Source: Candidatus Pelethomonas intestinigallinarum (lineage in GTDB: Bacteria > Bacillota > Clostridia > Oscillospirales > Oscillospiraceae). From it: DNA of 13,609 nucleotides. The stretch lies in contig DVGP01000228.1 in assembly GCA_018712665.1 (NCBI GenBank), positions 1-13,609 of the forward strand. Direction: 5' to 3'. Position 1 is the stretch's first letter, and the number at the start of each line of letters is the position of its first letter. The position numbers were made by a program, and so were the translations under genes. Below, in pieces: positions 6,861 to 13,609 of this stretch. The notes below the pieces were generated by a model. It searched no databases, was not told the origin of the DNA, and saw only the letters and a program-made list of their open reading frames with translations.

Positions 6861-6935
6861 CAGCAAAAAGGAAAAATGAGGCGGGAATCAAAAAGTTTTT
6901 TTAAAAGACAAAATTTTTGTTTGGTACGGAAGCGG

Positions 6936-8240
6936 TCAATTCAGGAAATCCTTCAGCTTCTTGGAGCGGGAGGGGTGGCGCAGCTTCCGCAGGGCCTTGG
7001 CCTCGATCTGGCGGATGCGCTCACGGGTGACGTTGAACTCCTTGCCCACCTCCTCCAGGGTGCGGGTGCGGCCGTCCTCGATGCCGAAGCGGAGCTTGAG
7101 GACCTTCTCCTCACGGGGAGTCAGTGTGCTCAGCACGTCCACCAGCTGTTCCTTGAGCAGGGTGAAGCTGGCGGCCTCGCTGGGCTCGGAGGCGGTATCG
7201 TCCTCGATGAAATCCCCCAGGTGGCTGTCCTCCTCCTCGCCGATGGGGGTCTCCAGGCTGACGGGCTCCTGGGCGATCTTCAGGATCTCCCGGACCTTCT
7301 CCACCGGCATGTTCATCTCCTCGGCGATCTCGTCGGGGGAGGGGTCGTGGCCCAGCTCCTGGAGGAGCTGGCGGGAGACCCGGATGACCTTGTTGATGGT
7401 CTCCACCATGTGCACGGGGATGCGGATGGTCCGGGCCTGGTCGGCGATGGCCCGGGTGATGGCCTGGCGGATCCACCAGGTGGCGTAGGTGGAGAACTTG
7501 TAGCCCTTGGTGTAGTCGAACTTCTCCACCGCCTTGATGAGTCCCAGGTTGCCCTCCTGGATCAGATCCAGGAACAACATCCCCCGGCCCACGTACCGCT
7601 TGGCGATGGAGACCACCAGGCGCAGGTTGGCCTCCGCCAGCTTCTGCTTGGCGGCGTCCCCGGCCTTGGCCAGCTTCTTCAGCTCCGCCTGGTCCTCCGG
7701 GGAGAGGGAGCCCTCCTCGGCCTCCTCCAGCTGCTCCTTGGCCAGGTTTCCGGCGCTCATCTTCTGGGCCAGCTCGATCTCCTCGTCGGGCGCCAGCAGG
7801 GGCACCTTGCCGATCTCCTTCAGGTACATCCGCACCGGGTCGTCAATGGAGAAGGAGTCCACCAGGGTGTTGGGATCGACCAGCTCCTCCTCCTCGATCT
7901 CCGCGATCTCGTCAATGGGGGGCTCCAGATCGTCGGGCAGCTCCGGCAGGATGTCCTCCTCGCTGCCGATCTCGATGGACAGGGCCTCCAGGGAGTCGTA
8001 GATCTTCTCCATCTGGTCGCTGTCCAGATCCAGGTCGTCCAGGACCTCCATCATCTCCCCGGAGTCCAGGCGGCCCCGCTTCTTCCCCCGGGCAAACAGG
8101 TCCATGACCTTCTCATTGGACTGGAGGATGGCCGCGGCGGGCAGCCCCGCCACCACCTTCTCCGGCAGCTTGGCGTATTTCTTCTCGCCCTCGGTCTTTT
8201 TGGCGTCGTTCATCATGGTCTCGTCCTTTTTCTTAGACAT
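6936..8240 (-). CDS. rpoD: Primary RNA polymerase sigma factor (SigA/RpoD)
   Basis: A 434-residue housekeeping sigma-70 factor that directs RNA polymerase to -35/-10 promoters. Region 1.2 begins at DPVRMYLKEIG (134-144). Region 2 runs about 204-274 with NLRLVVSIAKRYVGRG, DLIQEGNLGLIKAVEKFDY and the -10-binding STYATWWIRQAI (250-261). Region 3 covers about 283-360. Region 4 covers about 370-421, with LTPREEKVLKLRFG and the helix-turn-helix LEEVGKEFNVTRERIRQIE (395-413) that reads the -35 box. The N-terminus is lysine-rich and then acidic, without a full region 1.1. About 29 extra residues (near 161-189) sit between regions 1.2 and 2.1 compared with SigA of Bacillus. The start at 8240 is preferred over an in-frame ATG at 8255, because GGAGG lies 8 nt before it. 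It overlaps the dnaG stop by 8 bp, so translation is probably coupled. Confidence 0.96.
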   Translation of the reverse strand: MSKKKDETMMNDAKKTEGEKKYAKLPEKVVAGLPAAAILQSNEKVMDLFARGKKRGRLDSGEMMEVLDDLDLDSDQMEKIYDSLEALSIEIGSEEDILPELPDDLEPPIDEIAEIEEEELVDPNTLVDSFSIDDPVRMYLKEIGKVPLLAPDEEIELAQKMSAGNLAKEQLEEAEEGSLSPEDQAELKKLAKAGDAAKQKLAEANLRLVVSIAKRYVGRGMLFLDLIQEGNLGLIKAVEKFDYTKGYKFSTYATWWIRQAITRAIADQARTIRIPVHMVETINKVIRVSRQLLQELGHDPSPDEIAEEMNMPVEKVREILKIAQEPVSLETPIGEEEDSHLGDFIEDDTASEPSEAASFTLLKEQLVDVLSTLTPREEKVLKLRFGIEDGRTRTLEEVGKEFNVTRERIRQIEAKALRKLRHPSRSKKLKDFLN

Positions 8241-10020
8241 GTCGCTTTCCTCCATAGCCCTTTTTCTCTTTGAATTTGTCTTTCGCCGCCAGCAGGGGGT
8301 CCTCCTGGGGGCCGCCGGTCCGCTTGGCCGCGGACTGGCGTATGATCTCTATGTAGTCCGGCAGGGATTTGTCCGCCGCCGCGAGAGATTCCGGTTTTTG
8401 CAGCAGAGCCGTCAGGTGGCCCATCTCCTCGGTGGTCAGCGCCTCCTGGAGCAGGGCGGGGGCCGGGGTCCGGCCCTCCCGGGCGGCCTGGAGCTGCTCG
8501 CCATAGATCTTCCCCAGCAGGGGGGAGCTGAAGTCCTCCGGCGCCAAGTCCCCGCACCGGTCCGCCAGGCTTCCGTCCAGAAACAGCAGGCGGATCACCC
8601 CCTCCTCCGCCATGGCGGAGCGGACATCGTCGTAGCGGATGGCGCGGCTCTCCGGCTGGCGCAGGCCGGAGACGTTGAGGGCCTCCTTTTTCAGTGCCTG
8701 GCGCTCTTTTCCGCGCTGCTTGCTTCGGGCCCTTTTTACCTCCAGGAGCATGGCGTCCCGGGACACCCCCGCCCGCTCGGCGGCCCGGCCGGCGTAGACC
8801 TCCCGCTCCACCGCGTTGGGGAGGGAGGCGATGAGGGCGGCGATCTCCGCGGAGTAGGCGATCTTGGCCTCCCCGTCGCTGAGATCGTACTTGGCGGCCA
8901 CGGCGTCCATGCGGTAGTCCATCTGGTTCTCGCTGCCGTCCAGGATGGCCTGGAAGGCGGCGGGGCCCTGGAACTTGATGAAGTCGTCCACATCCTGCTT
9001 GACGTACTCTCCGTCCTGGAGCCGCCGGGGCAGGGACAGGACCCGGACGTTGAACTCGCTGTTTTCCAGCAGAGAGATGGCCTTCTCTGTGGCCGCCTGG
9101 CCGGCGCCGTCGTTGTCGTAGCAGAGGACCAGCTCCTTGGTGTACCGGGAGAGGAGGCGGATCTGCTCGGTGGTGAGGGCGGTGCCCATGGAGGCCACCG
9201 CGTTGTCAAAGCCCGCCTGGTGGAGGGTGATGACGTCGATGTTGCCCTCGCAGAGGATGAAATTCGGCCGCTTGGTCCGCTTGGCCAGGTTGATGCCGTA
9301 CAGGTTCCGCCGCTTGCTGTAGACGGCGGTCTCCTGGGTGTTGAGGTACTTGGGCTCGGACTTGTCCAGCACCCGCCCGCCGAAGGCCACCACATCCCCC
9401 CGCACGTCGATGACGGGGAAGATCAGGCGGTTGCGGAACTTGTCGTAGAGCCGGCCCTTCTGGTTTTGCACCACCAGCCCCGCGTCCAGCAGCTCCCGCT
9501 TGGTGTAGCCCTTCTGGAGCATGGCGGTGAGGAGGCTGTCCCAGCTGTCCAGGCTGGCCCCCAGGCCGAAGTTCATGGCGGTTTTGCGGCTGATTTTCCG
9601 CCGCTCCAGGTAGGCGGCCACCGCCGCCCCCTCCGGCCTGGAGAGGTTCTGGTAGAACCAACGGGCGGCGTCCTTGTTCACCGCCAGCAGCCGCTGGCGG
9701 TGGCGGGAGGCCTCCCGGTTCGCCTCCTCCTCGGGCACCGTCATCCCCACCCGCTTGGCCAGGAAGCGCACCGCGTCGGGGAAGCTGAGCCCCTCGATCT
9801 CCATGATGAAGCTGATGACCCCGCCGCCCCGCTTGCAGCCGAAGCAGTAGTAGATCTGCTTGTCCGGGGAGACGGAGAAGGACCCGGTCTTCTCGTTGTG
9901 GAAGGGGCACAGGCCGAAGTAGTTGCTGCCCTTGTGCTGGAGGGCCACATAGGAGGAGACCACATCCACAATGTCGCAGCGGCTGACCAGCTCGTCCAAA
10001 AATTGCCTGGGAAACGCCAT
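8233..10020 (-). CDS. dnaG: DNA primase
   Basis: A 595-residue primase that makes RNA primers for replication. The N-terminal CHC2 zinc finger has C38 and H41 (LCPFHNEKTGSFSVSPD) and C59 and C62 (YYCFGC). The catalytic core follows, about 115-350, with its TOPRIM domain: E258 in CEGNID, D302 and D304 in CYDNDGAG (300-307), and the acidic DVDDF (343-347). The C-terminal third, about 365-595, should contain the DnaB-helicase-binding region; it is poorly conserved and recognised only by position. Length is normal. The start at 10020 has AAGGAGGAGG just upstream. Its last bases contain the ribosome binding site and start of rpoD, the common dnaG-rpoD arrangement that ties primase and sigma supply together. 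Confidence 0.96.
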   Translation of the reverse strand: MAFPRQFLDELVSRCDIVDVVSSYVALQHKGSNYFGLCPFHNEKTGSFSVSPDKQIYYCFGCKRGGGVISFIMEIEGLSFPDAVRFLAKRVGMTVPEEEANREASRHRQRLLAVNKDAARWFYQNLSRPEGAAVAAYLERRKISRKTAMNFGLGASLDSWDSLLTAMLQKGYTKRELLDAGLVVQNQKGRLYDKFRNRLIFPVIDVRGDVVAFGGRVLDKSEPKYLNTQETAVYSKRRNLYGINLAKRTKRPNFILCEGNIDVITLHQAGFDNAVASMGTALTTEQIRLLSRYTKELVLCYDNDGAGQAATEKAISLLENSEFNVRVLSLPRRLQDGEYVKQDVDDFIKFQGPAAFQAILDGSENQMDYRMDAVAAKYDLSDGEAKIAYSAEIAALIASLPNAVEREVYAGRAAERAGVSRDAMLLEVKRARSKQRGKERQALKKEALNVSGLRQPESRAIRYDDVRSAMAEEGVIRLLFLDGSLADRCGDLAPEDFSSPLLGKIYGEQLQAAREGRTPAPALLQEALTTEEMGHLTALLQKPESLAAADKSLPDYIEIIRQSAAKRTGGPQEDPLLAAKDKFKEKKGYGGKRHV

Positions 10021-10123
10021 AGGGCCTCCTCCTTTCCAAACTGCCTTATTTACATATACGCCGCAAGCGGGAAAAATCCTCTTTTCCGCCGCTGTTTTTT
10101 ACAAAATGTTTTCCTGCGGCTGC

Positions 10124-10152
10124 AATATGTCTAGTTTTGACCAAAAATTCAA
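10124..10152 (-). promoter_or_regulatory. Candidate promoter of dnaG-rpoD
   Basis: On the minus strand TTGAAT (10147-10152) and CATATT (10124-10129) are 17 bp apart, each matching consensus at 4 of 6 positions. It lies in the AT-rich gap after the DUF5655 gene terminator and would give a leader of about 100 nt. Other weak matches exist in this gap, such as TATATG near 10052, but none has a good -35 partner. Confidence 0.35.
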
Positions 10153-10194
10153 AATATGAACATGGTTTGGGATATTTTCTCCCCAAAAGATGGT

Positions 10195-10241
10195 CAAAAG
10201 GAAGCCCACTGTCCGGCATTCGGCCGATGCCGGGCAGAGTG
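10195..10241 (-). terminator. Terminator of the DEAD-box helicase / DUF5655 operon
   Basis: On the minus strand, just after the TAA at 10245, CCGGCAT (10227-10233) pairs with ATGCCGG (10213-10219) around a 7-nt loop. The stem extends outward through a bulge to CACT/AGTG (10238-10241 and 10207-10210). TTCCTTTTG follows as a modest U-tract. It separates this operon from dnaG. Confidence 0.6.
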
Positions 10242-10244
10242 CGG

Positions 10245-10640
10245 TTACCGCTTGCTCTCCGAGAAGTCCCAGGAGCTTTGAATCCACCCCATCAGCTCCC
10301 CGTCCAGCTGACCTTCGTCTGAGATCAGGACGTGGTGGGTCCAGCGGCTGGGGTAGGGCTCCACCGCCACGGCGATCCGGGGGGAGTCCAGGCGGATCGG
10401 GAGGCCGAAGGTCACCAGAATACACTCCCTCGGCCAGTCCTTCCGGCGGCGCAGAGGCAGGGAAGCGGCGGCAAAGAAGTGCTTGCCGTAGAAGCTGACC
10501 TGGCTCTTCTGCACACGGGCGGAGGCGTCGGGGAAGGCGGCCTCCATCCGGCGGAAGAAGGCCTGGTACAGCGCCAGCTCCGCCGGCTTGCCGTCAAAAA
10601 AGAACAGGATGTCGCTCTCGTAGTGTTCGGATGTTTTCAC
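10245..10640 (-). CDS. DUF5655-type small protein
   Basis: A 131-residue soluble protein resembling the DUF5655 family, whose function is not established. Its familiar blocks are SDILFFFDGKP (9-19), LYQAFFRRMEAAFPDASARVQKSQVSFYGKH (24-54), ILVTFGLPIRLDSPRIAVAVEPYPSRWTHHVLI (74-106) and LMGWIQSSWDFS (116-127). There are no membrane segments and no signal peptide. The frame is open further upstream (to 10820), but that part overlaps the helicase gene. The start chosen is GTG at 10640, preceded by AAGGAGG 9 nt upstream, between the helicase stop and this gene. The 28-nt gap and shared strand make it the second gene of the helicase operon. Family assignment is from remembered sequence pattern, so the name is less certain than the coding call. 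Confidence 0.8.
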   Translation of the reverse strand: MKTSEHYESDILFFFDGKPAELALYQAFFRRMEAAFPDASARVQKSQVSFYGKHFFAAASLPLRRRKDWPRECILVTFGLPIRLDSPRIAVAVEPYPSRWTHHVLISDEGQLDGELMGWIQSSWDFSESKR

Positions 10641-10668
10641 AGTGGAGCACCTCCTTGCCTGAATCGCG

Positions 10669-12210
10669 TCAGCCCCTGCGGTGGAGGCGGCGCGCTCCGC
10701 CCTGGGGCGGTTTCTGCTGGTTTTGGGGTTGAGGACTCTGATTCTTTTGTTGCTGGTTCTGCGGCTGGCCCTGCCGCTTCTGCCCTGGCTCCTGGGGCCG
10801 CTGGCGGCGCCGGCGGCCATCCGCCGAGGCGGCCAGACGACCGATGGGACTGGGGTCCGAGGACAGGCGGCGGGCCGGCGGCTTAGGCGCTGGGACGGGC
10901 TGGGGGAACACCGGCGCCGGGATGGGGATGGCCTTCGGCGGCTCCTTGGGCGCCGCAGGGGGCTTGGGGTCCCGCGGCGGTTGGGGCTGCTTCGGGGTTT
11001 GCTTGGCGGCGGCCGCCGCCTGGCGCTCCGCCCGGGGCGGGCGGGGCGGGCGCACCGCCTTGGGGGTGGCCTCGAAGATCTCCATGGGCCAGGGGTGGTC
11101 CTCCGCCACCGGCACCTTTTTGCCGATGAGCTTCTCGATGTCCTTCAAGTAGGCCAGCTCGTCGAAGTTGCAGAAGCTGATGGCCAGGCCGTCCCGGCCC
11201 GCCCGGCCGGTGCGGCCGATGCGGTGGACGTAGGTCTCCGGGACGTTGGGCAGCTCGTAGTTGATGACGCAGCCCAGCTCGTTCACGTCGATGCCCCGGG
11301 CGGCGATGTCCGTGGACACCAGGACACGGACAGCTCCGGACTTGAAGCTCTCCAGGGCCTTGACCCGGGCGGTCTGGCCCTTGTTGCCGTGGATGGCCAT
11401 GGCGGCGATCCCCGCCCGGCCCAGCTCTTTCACCACCCGGTCGGCCCCGTGCTTGGTGTTGGTGAACACCAGCACGCTGTCCAGGCTCTGGTCCTGGAGG
11501 ATATACTGGAGCAGGTGCTTCTTGTTGACCTTGTCCACCTTGTACACCCGCTGTTCGATGGCCTCCACCGTGGAGGACTGGGGGGTCACCTCCACCCGCA
11601 CGGGTTTATAGAGGATCTGCTGGGACAACTCCGCGATCTCCTGGGGCATGGTGGCGGAGAAGAGGAGTGTCTGCCGCTTTTTTGGCAGCCGGGCGATGAC
11701 CTTCCGCACGTCGTGGATGAAGCCCATGTCCAGCATCCGGTCCGCCTCGTCCAGCACGAAGGTCTCGATGCTGGTCAGGTCGATGTGGCCCTGGTTGCAC
11801 AGGTCGTTGAGCCGCCCCGGGGTGGCCACCAGCACGTCCACCCCCCGCTGAAGGGCCTCCACCTGGGGGCCCTGGCCCACGCCGCCGAAGATGACGGTGT
11901 TCCGAATGGGCAGGTACTTCCCATAGAGGTCAAAGTTCTCCTTGATCTGGAGAGCCAGCTCCCGGGTGGGGGTCAGCACCAGGGCCCGGATGGGCCGGTG
12001 GATCTTGTCAACCCGGCTTTGGAGCGTCTGGAGGATGGGAATGGCGAAGGCGGCGGTCTTGCCGGTGCCCGTCTGGGCGCAGCCGATCAGGTCCCGCCCC
12101 GCCAGCACCGGGGGAATGGCCTGGGCCTGAATGGGGGAGGGGGCGGCGTAGCCCATCTCCGCCACTGCCCGCAGAAGCTGGGGCAGAAGTTGTAAATCCT
12201 GAAATGTCAT
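10669..12210 (-). CDS. DEAD-box ATP-dependent RNA helicase with basic Pro/Gln-rich tail
   Basis: A 513-residue RNA helicase of the RhlE-like type, which unwinds RNA duplexes in ribosome assembly, mRNA turnover or cold response. Motifs in order: Q motif (GYAAPSPIQ, 20-28), motif I AQTGTGKT (45-52), PTREL (81-85), TPGR (130-133), DEAD (154-157), SAT (185-187), then domain 2 with VFTNTKHGAD (248-257), STDIAARGID (299-308) and HRIGRTGR (329-336). From about 384 to the end is a low-complexity tail, first Pro/Ala/Lys-rich and then Gln/Arg-rich, probably for unspecific RNA binding. The start at 12210 is used because AAGGAT lies 4 nt upstream; the in-frame ATG at 12237 has no ribosome binding site. 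A strong hairpin lies at the mRNA 5' end, and a DUF5655 gene follows 28 nt downstream. The exact subfamily (RhlE, CshA-like) is not certain. Confidence 0.93.
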   Translation of the reverse strand: MTFQDLQLLPQLLRAVAEMGYAAPSPIQAQAIPPVLAGRDLIGCAQTGTGKTAAFAIPILQTLQSRVDKIHRPIRALVLTPTRELALQIKENFDLYGKYLPIRNTVIFGGVGQGPQVEALQRGVDVLVATPGRLNDLCNQGHIDLTSIETFVLDEADRMLDMGFIHDVRKVIARLPKKRQTLLFSATMPQEIAELSQQILYKPVRVEVTPQSSTVEAIEQRVYKVDKVNKKHLLQYILQDQSLDSVLVFTNTKHGADRVVKELGRAGIAAMAIHGNKGQTARVKALESFKSGAVRVLVSTDIAARGIDVNELGCVINYELPNVPETYVHRIGRTGRAGRDGLAISFCNFDELAYLKDIEKLIGKKVPVAEDHPWPMEIFEATPKAVRPPRPPRAERQAAAAAKQTPKQPQPPRDPKPPAAPKEPPKAIPIPAPVFPQPVPAPKPPARRLSSDPSPIGRLAASADGRRRRQRPQEPGQKRQGQPQNQQQKNQSPQPQNQQKPPQGGARRLHRRG

Positions 12211-12258
12211 AGTGATCCTTTTGTTTTGTGTATCCATAAGAATGGTTTCGATGCAGGC

Positions 12259-12294
12259 GTTAGGCCCGCCGCAGGCTTCAGCGGCGGGCCTAAC
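12259..12294 (-). promoter_or_regulatory. Strong hairpin at the 5' end of the helicase mRNA
   Basis: GTTAGGCCCGCCGC (12259-12272) and GCGGCGGGCCTAAC (12281-12294) form a perfect 14-bp stem with an 8-nt loop, in DNA otherwise AT-rich. It sits 7 bases downstream of the -10 box, so the transcript would begin at or within the stem, about 50 nt before the ribosome binding site. No U-tract follows on either strand, which argues against a terminator. A role in shielding the 5' end, or in self-regulation by the helicase, is inference. Confidence 0.6.
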
Positions 12295-12300
12295 CAATAT

Positions 12301-12329
12301 AGTATACACGTTTTCAATAGAAAAAGCAA
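12301..12329 (-). promoter_or_regulatory. Sigma-A promoter of the DEAD-box helicase operon
   Basis: On the minus strand TTGCTT (12324-12329, 4 of 6) and TATACT (12301-12306, 5 of 6) are 17 bp apart. The predicted start is near 12294, placing a 14-bp hairpin at the 5' end of the mRNA. A second TTGAAA upstream of the -10 is too close (5 bp) to be its partner. Confidence 0.65.
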
Positions 12330-12380
12330 TCATTTTCGCAAATTCAGGCCTGATTACGAGAAAATGGAGAGGAGGACGAC

Positions 12381-13019
12381 TTACCGGGCAGGCCGCTTGG
12401 CAAAGCGGTACGTCAGCCCCCAGAGGAGGAGGCCCAGGGCCGCCATTACCGCCTTATTGACCGGCCACACGCCGTTTTCGTCCCCGGCGAACCGGAGGAA
12501 GGGGTAGACATACTGGACCCAGGGGAGCCGCAGGAGACCCCGGGCCAGGAGAGCGGCCAGCCAGAGGACGCCGCAGACCAGGGAGGCTACGTGCTCCCGG
12601 GAGAACAGCAGAGCGCAGAGGGCGCTGAGGGAGGAGAACAGGAAAACGGTGGGAAAGCTCACCGCCGCCATCTCCCAGAGGGGCAGCTCCCCGCGGGCCA
12701 GGGACACGGCGGCCATGCCCGCCAGGGCGAAGAGGCATACGACGCCCATGACGGCCAGGTACCGGGCCAGGACCCAGGGAAACAGGTCCCGGCTCTGGGC
12801 GGCGATGACCTCGAAGCCGCCGTCCGCCCGCAGCTTTCCCCACTCCCCCACGGCGATGGCGGCGTAGAGGGGAAGAGCCACCTCGAAGGCGGGCAAGCTC
12901 AGCGCCAGCAGGTCCCCGGCGGCCAGTGCGAAGAGGACCAGCGCCGCCAGAAGGGCGGCGGAGAGAAGAAACAGGCTGCTGCCCAGCACCCGCAGCTCCC
13001 GCTTGACGGCGTGGATCAT
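12381..13019 (-). CDS. ABC-2-like permease subunit, second of a pair
   Basis: A 212-residue integral membrane protein with about six hydrophobic helices (roughly 14-36, 42-60, 82-107, 117-140, 144-163 and 189-205). The cytosolic segment RADGGFEVIAAQSRDLFPWVLARYLAV (64-90) resembles the loop of ABC-2 transporter permeases that faces the ATPase. I recognise the style rather than a named family. The ATG at 13019 overlaps the TGA of the preceding gene (ATGA), with AAGGAG 7 nt upstream, so it is translationally coupled to that gene. No ATPase gene follows downstream; it would have to lie beyond the right edge, upstream in the operon. No clear terminator lies between its TAA (12381) and the helicase promoter. 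Confidence 0.75.
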   Translation of the reverse strand: MIHAVKRELRVLGSSLFLLSAALLAALVLFALAAGDLLALSLPAFEVALPLYAAIAVGEWGKLRADGGFEVIAAQSRDLFPWVLARYLAVMGVVCLFALAGMAAVSLARGELPLWEMAAVSFPTVFLFSSLSALCALLFSREHVASLVCGVLWLAALLARGLLRLPWVQYVYPFLRFAGDENGVWPVNKAVMAALGLLLWGLTYRFAKRPAR

Positions 13020-13609
13020 GACCCGCTCCTTTCCCTCCAGGCCCCCGGCTTTGCCAGCAGGAGGCAGCAGGAGAGCAGCGCGCCTCCCACCAGGAAGCTG
13101 GCGTTGGCCAGCGCGCTGCCCGCAGGGAGCTCCGGCCAGGCAGGGTGGACCCAGACCAGGCGGATCAGGTCCCCGGCGGTGATGAGCCAGAAGGGCATGG
13201 CCTCCGCCGACCCCACATAGGCGGCGTTGCAGCCAAAGAGGACCGCCGACAGGAGGTAGAACAGCCTCGAGCCGGTGAGGCCCGGAATGGCCACGGCGCA
13301 GAATCCCACGAACAGGCTGGCGGGGAGAGCGGAGACAGCGACTGCCTTGGCCAGTGGGCGGAGGCAAGCCCCCGGGGAGATAGGAAAGGGGGCAGCCGCC
13401 CGGTAGACACCGGCGCAGACCGCCAGAAAGGCGCACAGGAGAGTGAAAGTGTACAGCCAGCCCCCCAGCAACTTCCCAAGGACATACTGCCACTTTTCCA
13501 CCGGGGCGGCCATCAATAGCGCCTTCGTCCCCGAGGAGACGTCCAGGGGGAGCCGCCCCGCCAGCAGGAAGGTCAGGCCGAAGAGCAGCACCAGGGCGTC
13601 CAGGCTCAT
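13016..13609 (-). CDS. ABC-2-like permease subunit, partial (cut by the window edge)
   Basis: The last 197 residues visible of a membrane protein; the frame runs off the right edge. The ATG exactly at 13607-13609 may be internal, because the segment before SSGTKALLMAAPVEKWQYVLGKLL (25-48) usually follows an N-terminal helix pair in ABC-2 permeases. Hydrophobic segments lie at about 3-17, 49-68, 88-110, 116-133, 139-153 and 170-186. The phrase on shared ground with exporter subunits is the T-K-A-L-L-M-A-A-P-V pattern, as in transporters where the loop contacts the ATPase. It ends in the ATGA overlap with the next gene. The substrate is unknown; bacitracin- or lantibiotic-type immunity exporters, or a cofactor or ion exporter, are open options. 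Confidence 0.7.
   Translation of the reverse strand: MSLDALVLLFGLTFLLAGRLPLDVSSGTKALLMAAPVEKWQYVLGKLLGGWLYTFTLLCAFLAVCAGVYRAAAPFPISPGACLRPLAKAVAVSALPASLFVGFCAVAIPGLTGSRLFYLLSAVLFGCNAAYVGSAEAMPFWLITAGDLIRLVWVHPAWPELPAGSALANASFLVGGALLSCCLLLAKPGAWRERSGS

Noticed and set aside
6878..6935. AT-rich stretch after rpoD as a terminator or a decayed copy of the 5507-5675 repeat
   Set aside because: It has only A/T runs that pair weakly, no GC stem, and its likeness to the repeat (ATCAAAAAG) is too short to separate from composition.
5656..8273. Long plus-strand frames opposite serC and rpoD (5656-6879 and 6876-8273)
   Set aside because: Same cause: antisense to confidently identified genes, with low-complexity His/Val/Leu/Gly translations.
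8104..10134. A 676-codon open frame on the plus strand opposite dnaG and rpoD
   Set aside because: It is the mirror of two certain genes. GC-rich codon use removes stops from the antisense frame, and its translation is Leu/Val/Gly/His-rich without domains.
10681..12195. A 504-codon open frame on the plus strand opposite the DEAD-box gene
   Set aside because: The opposite strand has all helicase motifs in order; this frame has repetitive Gly/Leu/His/Val composition and no recognisable domain.
12330..12380. CATTTTC/GAAAATG pairing with an inner CAGGCCTG as terminator of the permease genes
   Set aside because: The loop is large and the stem AT-rich; the T-run after it belongs to the helicase promoter region. 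Possible, but not supportable.

Overview
The window reads as chromosomal DNA from a GC-rich, low-GC-type-heritage Firmicute, most likely a gut Clostridia of the Oscillospiraceae kind (Flavonifractor/Oscillibacter-like). The basis is a 5S rRNA of clostridial pattern, strong AGGAGG ribosome binding sites, coding DNA rich in GGC/CTG/GCC codons with AT-rich gaps, a housekeeping sigma factor of SigA type encoded directly after dnaG, and AT-rich repeats in the gaps. The taxonomy is inference; nothing was searched.

Layout. Left edge (1-176): a 5S rRNA gene and its terminator, the end of an rRNA operon that lies mostly outside the window. 179-2379 (+): a two-gene unit with its own promoter, an M20 amidohydrolase and an S66 LD-carboxypeptidase, both suited to trimming or recycling peptides and acyl-amino acids. 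2406-3304 (+): a promoter and an unrecognised six-helix membrane protein. 3305-3652: a 348-base gap holding a 165-bp MITE-like element and a hairpin-rich leader. 3653-4474 (+): an alpha/beta hydrolase of the cinnamoyl/feruloyl-esterase-like type.

From 4475 to the right edge every gene is on the minus strand. A 13-bp hairpin terminator separates the convergent hydrolase and serA. serC (5689-6777) and serA (4565-5476) form the first two steps of phosphoserine synthesis in reverse map order (serC first). They are split by a 169-bp nested-palindrome repeat. rpoD (6936-8240) overlaps the end of dnaG (8233-10020) by 8 bp, the classic primase-sigma pairing. A DEAD-box RNA helicase with a basic Pro/Gln-rich tail (10669-12210) is followed by a DUF5655-type small protein (10245-10640) and a terminator. 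The helicase mRNA appears to begin with a 14-bp GC-rich hairpin. At the right edge two membrane proteins that look like ABC-2-type permease subunits are joined by an ATGA overlap; the first is cut by the window.

Most of the window is ordinary housekeeping and metabolic sequence, and I see no defence island, CRISPR array, phage or biosynthetic cluster. The most unusual material is non-coding: the MITE-like element at 3346-3510, the inverted palindromic element at 5507-5675, the switch-like leader at 3533-3650 and the 5' hairpin of the helicase mRNA.
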